Shown one piece after another: positions 37,701 through 49,402 of a stretch of 64,000 nt of DNA. The position numbers were made by a program, and so were the translations under genes. Below the pieces are notes generated by a model. It made no database searches. It had not been told where the DNA came from and saw only the letters and a program-made list of their open reading frames with translations. The DNA comes from Vermamoeba vermiformis (lineage: Eukaryota; Tubulinea; Echinamoebida). The first letter of the stretch is position 1. Each line of letters starts with the position of its first letter. The stretch covers positions 62,001-126,000 of the forward strand of contig JBEWZL010000212.1 of the NCBI GenBank assembly GCA_045837725.1. The letters run 5' to 3'.

Positions 37701-40559
37701 GAAGAGCTCGAAATGAGTCAATACAAAGAGTATCTCATGGCACTCAAAAAGTAAGTCAAAAATCACGTCAACGAGCTTTATTCGTGATAATATAGCGGTC
37801 TTAAGAGCTTCTGACCACTTTTCAAGTCATTGATTTTTGGATCTGGTCAAGACTCACACTCATTTTTATTGTGTTTTGAGTGAATGTCATTGCTCACATT
37901 TCATATTAGGGAGGTGCTAGACATGCAGAAAGAGGCCTCGCCAGTGATGTCAGTGATACAGAGTGGGCTGACGACGATTGGCAGTCTGGTAGTTTCATCT
38001 TCGAACAGTTCATCTGACGGCATTCATCCAGCCATCGACGAGTACGAGACCAAACAACGACGAAGGATCTTGTCAACTCTGCTTCCTTGGGGCAATAATC
38101 CTAACTCAAATACCAACACCGAGCAGGACGCCACGAAACAGTGGGAGGATTACACCGATTGGAAAATTGATCGATTGGTCGAGCTTTTCAAAGCCTTGAA
38201 CGCGTTTGACACGCACAGCATTGTGTCGCCGTTGTATCAGGAGATCACAGGCAACGAGCCCAAGAGTTTTGTCGAATTCGTCAATGACAACGTGGAGCTC
38301 TTCAAAGACAAGTTCTTAATGTATTGTAAGTGCCACGTTTTATCTGACAATGGCACGAATGACACGCTAACAATGTGCTTTAGTCTCGTCCTCGCAGTAC
38401 ACGTCCATATTGAATCAGTTTTCTGAAATCAACAAGAAGAACACGACGCTCAACTTGACGGACTTCACGAAGGCCTTAGGGTTCTTATTGGCCGACGAGT
38501 ACATTGCGTGCAGGCTGTTCAAGGCCTTTGACGTTGAGCGCGACGGATCTGTGGACTCGAACGATTTCATCACGAGCTTGAGCATTCTGACACGTGGCAA
38601 TGCTGAAGAACAATTGCAAAGTAAGACCAGTGTCATATAAGTGTGGACCGTTCGTGACTAACTAACCCGTTCTTACAGTGGCGTTCAAGATGCTCGACAG
38701 TGAAGGCAAAGGCTTCGTGTCAAAAGATGACTTGGCGATGTTCTTGAAGTCCATCGAATCTACGCTGAACAAGTACAACCTCGGCACGAAACACTTGAAA
38801 GATGTCACTGAAGTGTTTTTCCCGCCCAATTCCACCGTCCTCAAATTGAACTTCGATCAGTTCTCGCAGATCGTGACGCAAAACTTTAAAGTGGTTCAAA
38901 GCCTCGGTCGATTGACTCATAAGGCAGTGTTGCCCGAAAAACTGCTCAGAAATGCCAAACGACGTGGCTTGGCCATTGCTTTTGGACACGAGCAATGGGA
39001 GCTAACGCAGAACATGCTCTTGGGATTCACGAAATCGGTATGTGCCGCACTTTCCATATTTGGTAATAGCTCGACACGTGCTAACTTGATGCTATTTTTA
39101 GTTGAGCAAGATCAACAAGCGATTGAAAACGTTGAAGCTGAACTACTTGCACGACATTATTCATTTCAGCGAAGAAATTGAAGAGCCAGTCAGCAGTTTG
39201 AGGTACGATATTCACGATTACCATATTAGTCTATCATTACTAAATAAGGCAATCGTCAGTTTTAACGCCACGAGCTCCCTGCCTCGTTTGACATTGACAG
39301 CCACGAGCGAACAGACGCAGAACTGGAGTTTTATTGACGTCGCGCCAGCCGTGTTCTGGAAGATCCGCGAGTTCTTTGGCGTGGACCAAAAAGAATACAT
39401 GCACACCTTGAGTGTTGAGCGGTTGTTGGGCAGTTTGTTGACCGGCAGATTCGCTTCGCTCGAAGAGATCGCATCCAGTGGTCGCAGCGGCAGTTTCTTT
39501 TTGAAAACTGAAGACGGCAAGTACTTCATTAAGACCTTGCCGCCCGACGAACATCAGTTCTTGAAGAAGATTTTGCCGCAGTATTGGACCGTAAGTATCG
39601 ATCAGATGCGCGTGCCACATCCACAAAAAAAATTGGATCTGACTATGTTTGGCTTGTTTAGCACATCAATAGGTACCCGAACACATTAGTACCACGCTTC
39701 TATGGTCTACACAAGTTGAAGCAACAAATTATGAGCAACAAGAAAGAAGTCGGCAAACCGACCGAGATCTACTTTGTCGTGATGGCCAATCTGTTTGACA
39801 CGCCATATGACATTCATGAACAATACGACTTGAAGGTAGCCCCCACCTATAACATATACATATAGTTACTAGTGTCCTAACAATATATCTTAGGGATCCA
39901 CGGTGAACAGATCTGTCCGGTCAGAAGATTGGAACAGCAATGTTGCGTTGAAAGATTTGGACTTTCATCGACGAATCGTATTGGGTCCTGTATTGAAATC
40001 TATGCTGCTCGAACAGGCAGAAATAGACAGCAAGGTAAGCCCGATGAATGTTATTACCATCTATAGAAATCACGTGCTAAAGTGTGCCTCGAACAGTGGA
40101 TGGAAAGTATGAACATTTGCGACTACAGTTTGCTCGTTGGATTTAGCTTCTTAATTGACGAAGATAAGAAGAAACTAAGCGGTAAGAAACAATTATTATA
40201 TATTTTTTGAATATGAGTTGTGTTTAATGTTTTTTTTTTGGATGTGCAGAACAACCAGATCCAGGTCCGCTTGACAAATCTGTATTCAAACAGAATCGTG
40301 GCGGATTATTAGCAGGTACTCGTGATCGCAACGAGGTCTATTGCATCGGCATCATTGACACACTCACTGTGTACGATCTGAAAAAGAAAGGTGAAAGTGT
40401 GTTGAAGTCCGTCTTGTATAATAAGGTATGGCTATTCAATATTATTAATGATATCATGGCTCTAACGGGGCATTCCTTTTATAGAAAGAAATTTCCGCCA
40501 TATCTCCGGAGCCTTACCGAAAGAGGTTTTTGAAGTACTTGGCGTCGATTGTGGATTAG
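31792..40559 (+). CDS. Ankyrin - GRAM - NmrA-like - EF-hand - PIP kinase fusion protein
   Basis: About 31 introns and about 1,800 residues, ATG 31792 to TAG 40557-40559. Order: short helical N-terminus; ankyrin repeats in two blocks (32700-33640 and 33800-34480; e.g. NNWTPLHCAAFGQHFKCIEI, YGQTALHEAAQRGNLAAVDI, NGETPLHYAARGGHIEVIKL); a region of possible C2 type (34880-35400); GRAM (FNLPETEAIVA, FSCKFGD, GKLYTSRFHIGF, 35490-36165); NmrA-like Rossmann (KVRVAIFTPTGNINREL, YAWVDVHDVARMVALV, YYVSGPEALSCEEVSQI, 36226-37900); EF-hands (DVERDGSVDSNDF, DSEGKGFVSKDDL, 38500-38760); and a PIP kinase (IREFFGVD, SGRSGSFFLKT, YDLKGSTVNRS, CDYSLLVGF, YCIGIIDTLTVYDLKKKGE). The kinase looks active and should make PIP2-class lipids; GRAM would bind membranes and EF-hands give calcium control. 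Reading phase is continuous at the junctions I checked, which supports one gene; separate genes cannot be fully excluded. Confidence 0.8.
36458..36688 (-). CDS. Ubiquitin-like protein nested in an intron
   Basis: A 76-residue intronless frame with ATG start and TGA-free body. Residues about 10-72 read as a beta-grasp ubiquitin fold: SLELHIQSKDKIRDVKKKIQ (strand 1-2 and helix), QKLLFKGEELNNDKTVGEYD (the ubiquitin-type L-x-F-x-G-x-x-L, then D-x-x-T-V-x-x-Y) and IDVASNLFLVIS. There is no C-terminal Gly-Gly (it ends SRKNVH), so it is not a conjugatable modifier; it is more like a UBL adaptor domain standing alone. The gene lies wholly inside the intron 36381-36836 of the PIP kinase fusion gene, on the opposite strand, which explains why that intron is several times longer than its neighbours. 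Confidence 0.82.
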   Translation of the reverse strand: MMPGKGSNEKSLELHIQSKDKIRDVKKKIQKQTGVDVKQQKLLFKGEELNNDKTVGEYDIDVASNLFLVISRKNVH

Positions 40560-40700
40560 TATGAAATTATTGAAGAACACTTGTATCATAATAGTATGTC
40601 CTATGATAAAGCATCATGAAAAACAAACAGCCGTTTGACCTACTTCCATTCTGATTTCTACTCACAGCGGAATTTCATAATACATGATAGTATAAATTTA

Positions 40701-42528
40701 TTAAATCTTTTCCAGGCCACACCATTCGGCCATGAACACAGCCAAGACTCGTGCCACGCTGTTCATGCTGGCCAGACTAACTGACTCGTCAATGCCGTGA
40801 ATGCTCGAGGCTTCAGGGCCGTAACAAGTGGCTGGTGTGTTGTGATACAATTGGAAGAATCGCGCGTCAGTGGTGCACGTGACTGGTGCGTAGACTGGTT
40901 CCTGATTGGTCACTTTTTTGTGACACTCGCCCAACAGTTTCATCATCTGGTCGTTTTTGTCCATGACGCAGCCTTCAGCGTGAAATCCGTTGTATTCAAC
41001 TGTGTAATAAATCTTTTTCTTCTCCGCTGTTTCTTTCAACGTGGCTTCAACTTGTTTTCTGACTTCTTCGAGTGTCACGCCCGGGAAAAAACCAACCCGG
41101 ACCTATGAAAAGTCGGTGTCCGTGAGAAATTTTATCAAATTTATTTTGGTGCAAGTACGTACGTGCATGACACACTCGGCGGGCACTGAACTGGCCCAGT
41201 CACCTCCGTTCATAACGCCCAAATTGAAGTTGACTGGATGTTTGAAGTTTGAATAGGACTCGTGGATCTTTTCATTCCATGCCTTCTCGAGCTCTTTCAG
41301 GCCTTCATATAACTATAGCATCTTATTAATATACATAGAGTCACTTAATAATATCTTACAGCAAACGCGGACTCAATGGCATTAGTTCCCGCAGAAGTGT
41401 CCAACACGTGCACGGGCTTTCCCTTGACCTTCACTAAGAGACATCAATACATACATTAGTATATTCATTATAAGTATAATATAGGTGCCTGCTATTGTCA
41501 TTTTTTAAAGTATCATTGGAGTAGCTGTATTTACCTCGGAACCACATGACGCCCAACTGAGCAGTAACGATGGTCTGATTGAACGGCTCTGGAATGATCA
41601 CCGCGTCAGCTTTGAACTTGTCAGCAATGTGCAAGCATCCATTGCCCGTGCACTCTTCTTCGACCACTGTTTGCATTTGCACGGGTGCTGCTGGCGCGTA
41701 GCCCAGTTTCACCAACGCCTCTGCGAAATTTCGTTAGAAAACTCGATGTGACGGTGACGCATAGTTTAATTATGGATAAATATGAGTATTATTATAGTAT
41801 TGTGTACGTACTATATGCTTGAACATAGGCCACAACTCCTGCTTTCATATCGCCAGATCCACGGCCGTACAATCTACCATTACGAACGTCAGCTTGGAAT
41901 GGAGGTGTAGTCCAGCTCTCTATTAAAAAATTAATATATATTAATATTAGTTATTATGTATATATTTTACCTTCTGTGCCCAAAGGAACAACATCCACAT
42001 GACCGTTCAAAATTAAAGATTTGCCAGTCGCTTAAAAAAATGTTAATATGATAATATATTATAATATTATAATATAATACCTGTTTTAGGGTGATGAGTA
42101 GCGACAACGTTTACTTTGCCGTTATATTTTTTCGGATCTTCATCGTAATAACCCCAATCAATTACTGGAGAATATCCGCGAGTGTCTTTTATTTCTTTGC
42201 CTATAATACATTATTAATAAACAAATGGCAGCGATAAAAACTGTAATTTAACGGTTTTAAAATGAGATCCAATTTATCGCATGTGAATTCTCCCAAAATA
42301 ATTAGTTTAATTATTTTAAATATACGTACCGATAATAGGAACCATTTCGACCTTTAATTGAGGGTCGTTGATTTTTTTAAACTCTTCAAACATAAATTGT
42401 TGCACATCCGCCTCACGACCTAACCGACTATCAATCGAAACGATGCGTTTAAGCATATCAACAGCATCATTGTCGAGTGAATCAACTGCTGCTAAGATTT
42501 GTTCTGTATTCGGCTTTGTGTCGCTCAT
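40701..42528 (-). CDS. M20-family metallopeptidase/deacylase
   Basis: ATG 42526-42528 (MSDTKPNTEQILAAVDS) to a TAA at 40701. Metal-site motifs are present: LNGHVDVVP (first His and the base-activating Asp), RLYGRGSGDMKAG (bridging Asp, after which the catalytic EEE is seen in TVVEEECTGNGC), IPEP (metal-binding Glu/Asp position) and a C-terminal His in SSIHGIDESV. A lid dimerisation domain lies between. This fits ArgE/DapE/ACY1/CPG2-type M20A enzymes, cytosolic zinc hydrolases that split small N-acyl amino acids or dipeptides. The exact substrate cannot be told. About eight introns; convergent with the PIP kinase fusion gene (about 140 bp between stops), and divergent from the phosphatidylserine decarboxylase gene (about 160 bp between starts). 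Confidence 0.9.
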
Positions 42529-42686
42529 TTTTGTTGAATAGACGCGAATAAATTACAAAATATCTCCAAATTTTAGGCGAGATCCCAACAGCGAAAAACG
42601 AAAAACCTTTCAATTCAAGTAATTCATTATCCTCAAGCATTATAATACCACAAACCAGTAATTCCTTAAAAAGATTTTCGATCTAA

Positions 42687-45343
42687 ATGGAGAAAGATCT
42701 GACGGACAAACCGATCGCTTTAATAAGCTTCAAATGTAAGATAAATATAATGAAAATAATTAGATCATATAGTTTTAATTAATTTAATGCGTTTACAGTC
42801 CAAGCTAAAAGTACAGGCAAGCCTGATCAAAGTACGTTCGCATTTTTTTGCGTATTTCGGAACGGATCTAATTAAAATTAATGTTCAGAATATATCCAAA
42901 ATCCCTATATTATTGGTCAGTATGCTAATGGCACCGTGGTCTTCAAGTCTTCGAAAAAGAAAACGGATGCCCCGTGGAGCGAAACTTTTCACACGTAGGA
43001 TCGGTATAATCAATTATTCAACGTTACTAAAATAATTTATATATTAGAATCGTTCATCAAAGCGAAAGGAGATACGATTTATCGGTGTCTGTTAAAAACA
43101 AAGGAGATCTGTTTAACCCTTTGCTTGGCACAGCGATTTTATCCTTAGAAAAAGTATGAATAGGTCATTTATATTATTATTAACTTATAATATAGATAAT
43201 AACGGTCTCAGACAATGTTACGGACCATAATTTCAGCTTGGACATTCCTATAATGAAAAATAACAAAGCTACGGGTGAATTGCACGTCGAAGGCACCGTT
43301 GAATCGCAAAAAGGTATAAATAATAAGCATATTAAATATTCTAATAATTGGCTAGTCGTTATGCAACGATTTTGGTTTGGATTCGCTCGACATTTTGACA
43401 CGAACAATGACACGTTTATTGATAAAAATGAATTTTTTGCTATGCTCGATACACTTGATATTAATCTATCCGAAGACGAGAAAAATGAAATGGTAAATCT
43501 TTGAGCGGCGAGATTGCCGCCCTAGTCAAATGTGTACTAATTTATTCAGTTTGAAAAAGCAGATCTGAATAAAGATCAGCTACTATCAACAGAAGAATTC
43601 TTCAATTTAGTTACAGAAGGTACGTAGGACAAATTAGGGAAAAAAGTAAAGAAAAAATTTTTGACGTGGATGCAGGACCCGATTTTACGATCAGAAGAAA
43701 AATCTTTGGAAGCGATGAACTGACCAATGACATGAATTCTTTTGTGTGGGACACCGTCTATAATTCATTGGCTGATGACCAAGAGTACAGCATTGGTACA
43801 ACACGTAAGGCCAGGTCTCAAAGTTGACACGTGTCTCACATCTCATTTCTTTTTTGTAGTTTTACACCACTTAGCCATAAATGGTCATCGAGATGTGGTC
43901 GATCAAAACGCACAAGATAATCTTCAAAAGTCTAAAAAATGGATGATCTATGTTCAAGATAGAGAAGTACGCGGATCCAAAATTGACACTTTGACATTTT
44001 GACACCCATTTCACAGACCGGAAAACTCATCTTAGAGAAGATACCTACTTTCATTAAGATATGTAAGTGCCCTCTATTATTGTTAACTGAAGATATTAAT
44101 GGTCTGTTAGCATTACGCATGTTGTACTCGACGAGATCTGGTCGATTTGCTGTCAGCACTGATAACGTCAAAAAGTTACTTAAAAAGATGACCCTCGCAC
44201 AAGCGAACAAATACATTAGTCCCAAATCAGTCAAAGATATTCCAAGTAAGCAGATCTAGTACTTTCAACCTTTATGACTCTAATAGTACCCGCTAGGTTT
44301 CATCAAATTTCACAATTTGAATATGTACGAAGTTCTAGAGCCCGTTACTTCGTTCAAAAACTTCAACGAATTTTTTTACCGCAAACTGAAGCCCGAAGCC
44401 AGACCCATCTATGAGAAGGACAACGCAGTACGTATAAATATCTTAGTGTTATTTGTACTGACCTCTCTTGTGAAGTCCATTGCTGTGTGTCCCGCTGACT
44501 GTCGATTGCACGTGTTTGAAACGATTGACGAGTCAACGAGGTTGTGGATCAAGGGCAAAAACTTCACTCTGCACAACTTGTTAGAGAATGAACAACTGGT
44601 ATAGACCAGCATACTAACTGTTTAATCTTATTAGTATGACTTAATGTGACTTATAGGAAAAAGATTTCGAGTCGTGCAGCGTTGTGATAGCTCGTCTGGC
44701 CCCGCAAGACTACCATCGATTTCACCACCCAATCACAGGCCACACAGGCACATTCATTCATCAAGGCTCTGCGTACTTCACAGTCAATCCCATTGCCGTG
44801 AGTATCCTATTGGTCATTTTGACAAGTGACAATTTTTGACACCTTGACAGGTCCGCGAACAAGTCGATGTCTACACGGAAAACAAACGTATTTCAGTACT
44901 CGTAGAAAGCCCTGAATTTGGCAAAGTAATCATTAGTGGCTAATAATATGTTATTATTGATATTTTTAAACTGACTTACTATTGTTAGATGATGTACATC
45001 TGCGTCGGCGCAACAATGGTCGGATCCATCAACTTGACTACTCAAGAGAACTCAGATGTTAAAAAGTAAGTAGCGTAGTTAGCGATACTAAGCAATATAT
45101 ATAACGCTATAATAGGGGAGATGAGCACGGTTACTTCGCTTTCGGAGGATCCACAATTCTTTTGTTGTAAGTCACTACTAATAGATACTTTAAGTCTCAA
45201 CTTATTATTAATAACGCTATTACCCTTGTATTAGGTTCCAAAAGGGTCGCATTAAGTTCGAAGCAGATCTGCTGCTCAACAGCCACAAGCCATTGGAGAC
45301 CCTGGTCAAAGTTGGTCAAAAACTCGGCGAAGCAAATAAATAA
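42687..45343 (+). CDS. Phosphatidylserine decarboxylase with C2 and EF-hands
   Basis: ATG 42687 (MEKDLTDKPIALISF). A C2 domain is assembled over four exons (YIQNPYIIGQYANG, KKTDAPWSETFHT, YDLSVSVKNKG, 42790-43310). Two EF-hands follow: DTNNDTFIDKNEF and DLNKDQLLSTEEF (43390-43610). The catalytic domain holds NLNMYEVLEPVTSFKNFNEF, FYRKLKPEARP, AVCPADCRLHVF, the histidine-bearing HRFHHPITGHTG and the self-cleavage site GYFAFGGSTILLL near 45125-45170, where the Ser of GGST becomes the pyruvoyl group. Phosphatidylserine is converted to phosphatidylethanolamine. The C2/EF-hand type corresponds to the non-mitochondrial (Golgi/vacuole/endosomal) PSD2-like enzymes; no mitochondrial leader is seen. 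TAA 45341-45343. About fourteen short introns. The first C2 exon borders are by-eye choices. Confidence 0.92.
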
Positions 45344-45431
45344 AATGTCAGAAGATATTTTTTAAATATAATTATCACTTACAAATAAGTACTGGTCAAA
45401 TTTTAGCCTTTGAGGCAATTATTCATTGCAG

Positions 45432-46339
45432 ATGCGCTCGGTAGCACTTGTTTTGTGTATCATTGCTTCTTTGTATATTTGCACAGTATTTTCCGAAGCC
45501 TCTGTCGCCCAAGAAGACGAATGGTATGTACAATATTATCTAACTCACGTTCAATAAACAGATCAAGAAAGTTTATTTTTGAATTAATTTTTAAAAATTA
45601 ATGTTGCTGCATTTAACAATTCATTTTACCAGTTTGGCTCCTAATTTTAAATGGGCTCAACGGAAAAATAAAGTATGGATTAAAATTGAATTACCGAATG
45701 TCCAAGATGAAAAAATACATCTGGATCCGAACGGAGCTCTTCATTTTTACGGCAAGAGCGAATTAAAAGGCAGTCATTGCTATAAACTACACTTAGAGTT
45801 ATATTCCACTATAAATATCGAGGTAAGTAGTGATTTGTCGAATTTAAAGAGATCTGACGCGCAGTTACTTTTTTTTGCTAGCAAAGTACTTGGCAAAAGA
45901 ACGAATGGAACGTGCTATTTACTATCGTAAAAGAAAACCCTAACTGGCCTAGACTATTAAAGACCGATGTCAAGCTTCCCAACATGCAAATTGATTGGAC
46001 AAGGTACCCTGAACGCGAGGAAGAAGACGATCCGATTGAATTGGACGAAGAAGACGAGGAAGAGCGACTATTAATTCAAAAACGTGAAGAGAAACGAAAA
46101 GGTATGCCTATTATTCTTATATTTGACATTTTAACCTTTTGAATTTAGAGGAGAATTCGAAAAAGGTAGAAACGCCGATCCAACCAAAGACTGAGGAAAC
46201 TAAGCCTAAAAAGGAGTCCAACAACCTCTCTTTTATGAAAAAACCGCAACAAAAGTCGGTTTGGAGCGAGTGGCTCGGAACAATTCGGAAGGTAATTAAC
46301 GGATGGAGCAAAAAATTGATTGGTTCGATGGTTTTGTGA
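45432..46339 (+). CDS. p23/CS-domain protein with signal peptide
   Basis: ATG 45432 begins MRSVALVLCIIASLYICTVF, a classical cleavable signal peptide, then an acidic spacer. After a 120-bp intron comes a CS domain: FKWAQRKNKVWIKIELPNVQ, HLDPNGALHFYGKSE, LHLELYSTINIEQS. The p23-type tail signature is present as NPNWPRLLKTDVKLPN and IDWTRYPEREEED. A long acidic stretch (EEEDDPIELDEEDEEERL) and a Lys-rich C-terminus ending WSKKLIGSMVL follow. Cytosolic p23 binds Hsp90; a secretory-pathway version would be unusual, although CS domains also occur in membrane-bound acyl-CoA dehydratases of the HACD3 type. Role in the ER is inference. Three introns, ending just after the decarboxylase gene (88 bp apart, same strand). 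Confidence 0.75.
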
Positions 46340-46474
46340 AAATAATTTAATAATAATAACATTCGATAAATAAACAATGATGTACAATGAAGGAAACTCT
46401 TATTTACCCTTCAGTGTCGTTTCTTCTTTCGGATCCACTCCAAACTAAGAAACGTTCTTTACATGGGTCTCGTA

Positions 46475-49402
46475 TTATTGCACTGTAAGTACCAATTAGC
46501 AAATATGTATTAACTCGATCTGTACGATATACTTACAGACTAAGGACATTCGTCGCTGTCGACTACTTTCTTTCGATCTGACGCTAACAACTTTGGACGG
46601 GATCGGAGTCACAATAGACTTTCTGCGTGACTTATCACGAGGCGAGGAAATAGTGCTCGTGCCCGTGAGCGCAACAGATGATTTCCGACGAGAACTGCTG
46701 ACGTGTGAAGGGGCTTTGAATTCTTTCACGGGACTCTTTTGCGGGCTGTTGTGCGGACTGTTCTCTTTCTCCACGGCTTCGAACTTGGCCGCCAGATTGG
46801 CACGAGCTCCGAGCTGCTGGCATGAGTCACTTGACACGTCAAATGAAGCTGTTCTCTCCTTCAAAGGACTGGTAATCTGAAGGTAAAGTACGGTTAGACA
46901 CGTGTTTCGAGGGGCCAGTGCGCGAGTAGAAATTATATTAACGATGCAACGAACCTTTGAACCCATAATAGTCGGTGAGCTAGCTATCTTTTTCATGGCT
47001 TTAGGTGAACCACCAAAGTCCATCTGTTGTTCAAGTTGTCGGAACTCTTCCCACGGATCCGACTCTTCTTTGTTGCTGCGACGAAGAGTGACCGATGAGA
47101 AGCTGCTGGCACGTGATCGACCTACATATTTACATTATTATACGGCCTAAATATGACAAATAGATTGTTAACTTACCCTTTTTTATCTCGGTCAACTCAG
47201 TGCGCAAGTAGTCGAGTTGCAAGCTCAACACTGCAAAAGCGCTGTAATTCTTGTTGAGTTTGTCAATGTAGCCAGGCACAGCAGGCATTTGCAATTCAAC
47301 ATTAGCTGGCACGACAAATGAGTTCTGAGAGGCAGGCAACAAATCCTCGCGAGATCGCTTCGACTTTTGAGGAGTAAATTTGTCTTTGAAGAGCTGGAAG
47401 AACGAACCTCTGCGTTCCTTAACCTATCATATTAATTATTATTATATTATTTCGAAAAATAGATAACAAGGCAAGATCTAGTCTAGTCTTGGGAACACGT
47501 ACGTTAACTGGCTTTCTAGGCGTGTAATTCTTCTTTTGGAATTGTTCGCCGTATGAAAACAGCAAGTCAGTCAAGGCCTTCTCGGTGTTCTCGACGACTT
47601 TGGCTCGGTATTCTTCAGCGGGCAGATCCCAAGGCTCTGAAGTCAAACTATGGAGTAATTAATATCAGATAATATTCCACTATATGCCATGCAATAATAC
47701 GTACATAGGAGCATTGATCTCAACGGTCCAACAGTCGGTAGCTTCATCGTAAGACAAAGTACCATCTTTTCGAGCTTAAACAAAGAATTAGATCTGCAGA
47801 GCAAAGTTAAAGAATGGCAGCTTACATTTGGCAAAATTATCGTCCTTGCACAACGCAGTAATGGCCGCGTTGACATCTTCGGCCCATTTGTTTCGAATTT
47901 CAGCGGATTCAGCCTTCAAAGTAATGTTTCCACCAGGGCTGATAATCTGCATGTATTCAGGACCAGCATTAGACTCCTTGATCCAAGTGTGCACGAGATT
48001 GAAATGAGACTCGACGGTAAGCAACTTCTTGCTACCAACGCCGATCGAGGTCGCGATCAGCAACAAATCGTTGAATAAAAAGACGTAGTAACGGCCTTTC
48101 TCTTCTGGCTCTTGATCAAACAACTCATCTATGTGCATTATTTGTTAATAAGGCGGTTATTTTCGAACAAAGACTAAGATCTCGGAGCATTAAGGCTCTT
48201 TAACTTACCTTCTTCGGTGGCCATGAAGTCCTCGTCAGATTCTGCTGATAACAATACACCCTCTTTAATCAACTTGCGATGAGGTTGAATTAAGTGCATG
48301 TCGAGCAGATCTAACGAGTCGTCAAATCGCTCCAAGACTGCAATCACTGAGTACTTGTTTTGTTCTTCGCGCAGAGCCTCGTTGATGGTCTCTGTAGCGC
48401 GCTGAGTCTCCTTGACGGCGGAAAGGAGCGGTTGATAGTCAGGATGGTGCTCCAAAGTGTATTTAACTAATTGTTCCAACAGCATCACGTAACGCGGGAT
48501 CTGATCGCAATGTTAGCTGCTGTAGGCGCTTAGTGTAGCAATAAATACTCACTCTTTGAACGGGCATAATTAAAAGATCCATCAAGCGCATAGTTGTAGC
48601 TTCAACTTTCTGATCGAGTAAATTTTGACCGTTAGATCTAGGATTGAGCTCCTTCAATTTCGTTGGACTTACTCTTAAAAAGCTTCTGAACTTCGTGTTC
48701 TTCTCTTTATATTGCGCGAGATGAGTGATAGCCTTCGTGTAGTTGTAGCAATATTGCGTATACATTTTAAAGAACGGAATCTGGTGACCACGATTGGTAA
48801 ATATTATCTCGTAACGTGCTAAATATTTTATGCATATTAGTACTTACGTAGGTCAAAAAGATATCGGCTAGAAGTGTTTTGGATGTCCAGTTCTTCATCC
48901 GATTTTCCAAGGCCTCCAAAAACTCTTGATTGAAGTTCTTGATACTCTCCACGTGCGAAAATATGACATCAATCTCGGCGTCGCTAAGAATGCGGCTCTC
49001 ACGCAAAGGCAACAAGTAAGACTGTTAAGGAAAAATAAATATTTTTGCTTTCGAAATTGATTTTCGAATCATCCAAAGCTGTCCTACCGAAATAAGAGTG
49101 TTCAAACTATTCACATAACTCTTTTCTGTCGTAAGAATTTCTCTACGTGCTTCGTTTCGCTTTTCCTCTCGCGCACGATCATTTTCCTCTTCGACCTTCT
49201 TGCTGACCTTTCTCTTTTTATGTTCTCTAGCCTCAGTATGTGATCTCTTAAGTGAAGGTGCTCTCTTTCTCTTTTTTGATTCCTCTTTGCTGCTGTCCTC
49301 TTTTTGCTTGGTCGACAGAGCTTCGTACTGATCGACGATCAACGAGATTCGTCTGCTCAATTTTCGCTTAAGTCCCGAAATATTATGCTCGTCCGACATC
49401 AA
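46475..49402 (-). CDS. Rho guanine-nucleotide exchange factor (DH-PH)
   Basis: ATG 49400-49402 (MMSDEHNISGLKRKLSRRI). A basic, Lys/Arg/Ser-rich segment with probable nuclear signals (KKRKRAPSLKR, KKRKVSKK) comes first. Then the DH domain: REILTTEKSYVNSLNTLIS, DIFLTY, FFKMYTQYCYNY, and the helix RLMDLLIMPVQRIPRYVMLL that contacts the GTPase. The PH domain follows (LIKEGVLLSAE, RYYVFLFNDLLLIATS, EIRNKWAEDVNAAI). The rest is a Ser/Pro-rich tail (SPHNSPQKSPVKEF, SRRKSSVAL, KSRRKSIV) with many possible phosphorylation sites. It should load GTP on a Rho/Rac GTPase. About nine introns; the last exon is only two or three codons long. Starts divergently from the PARP gene. Confidence 0.9.
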
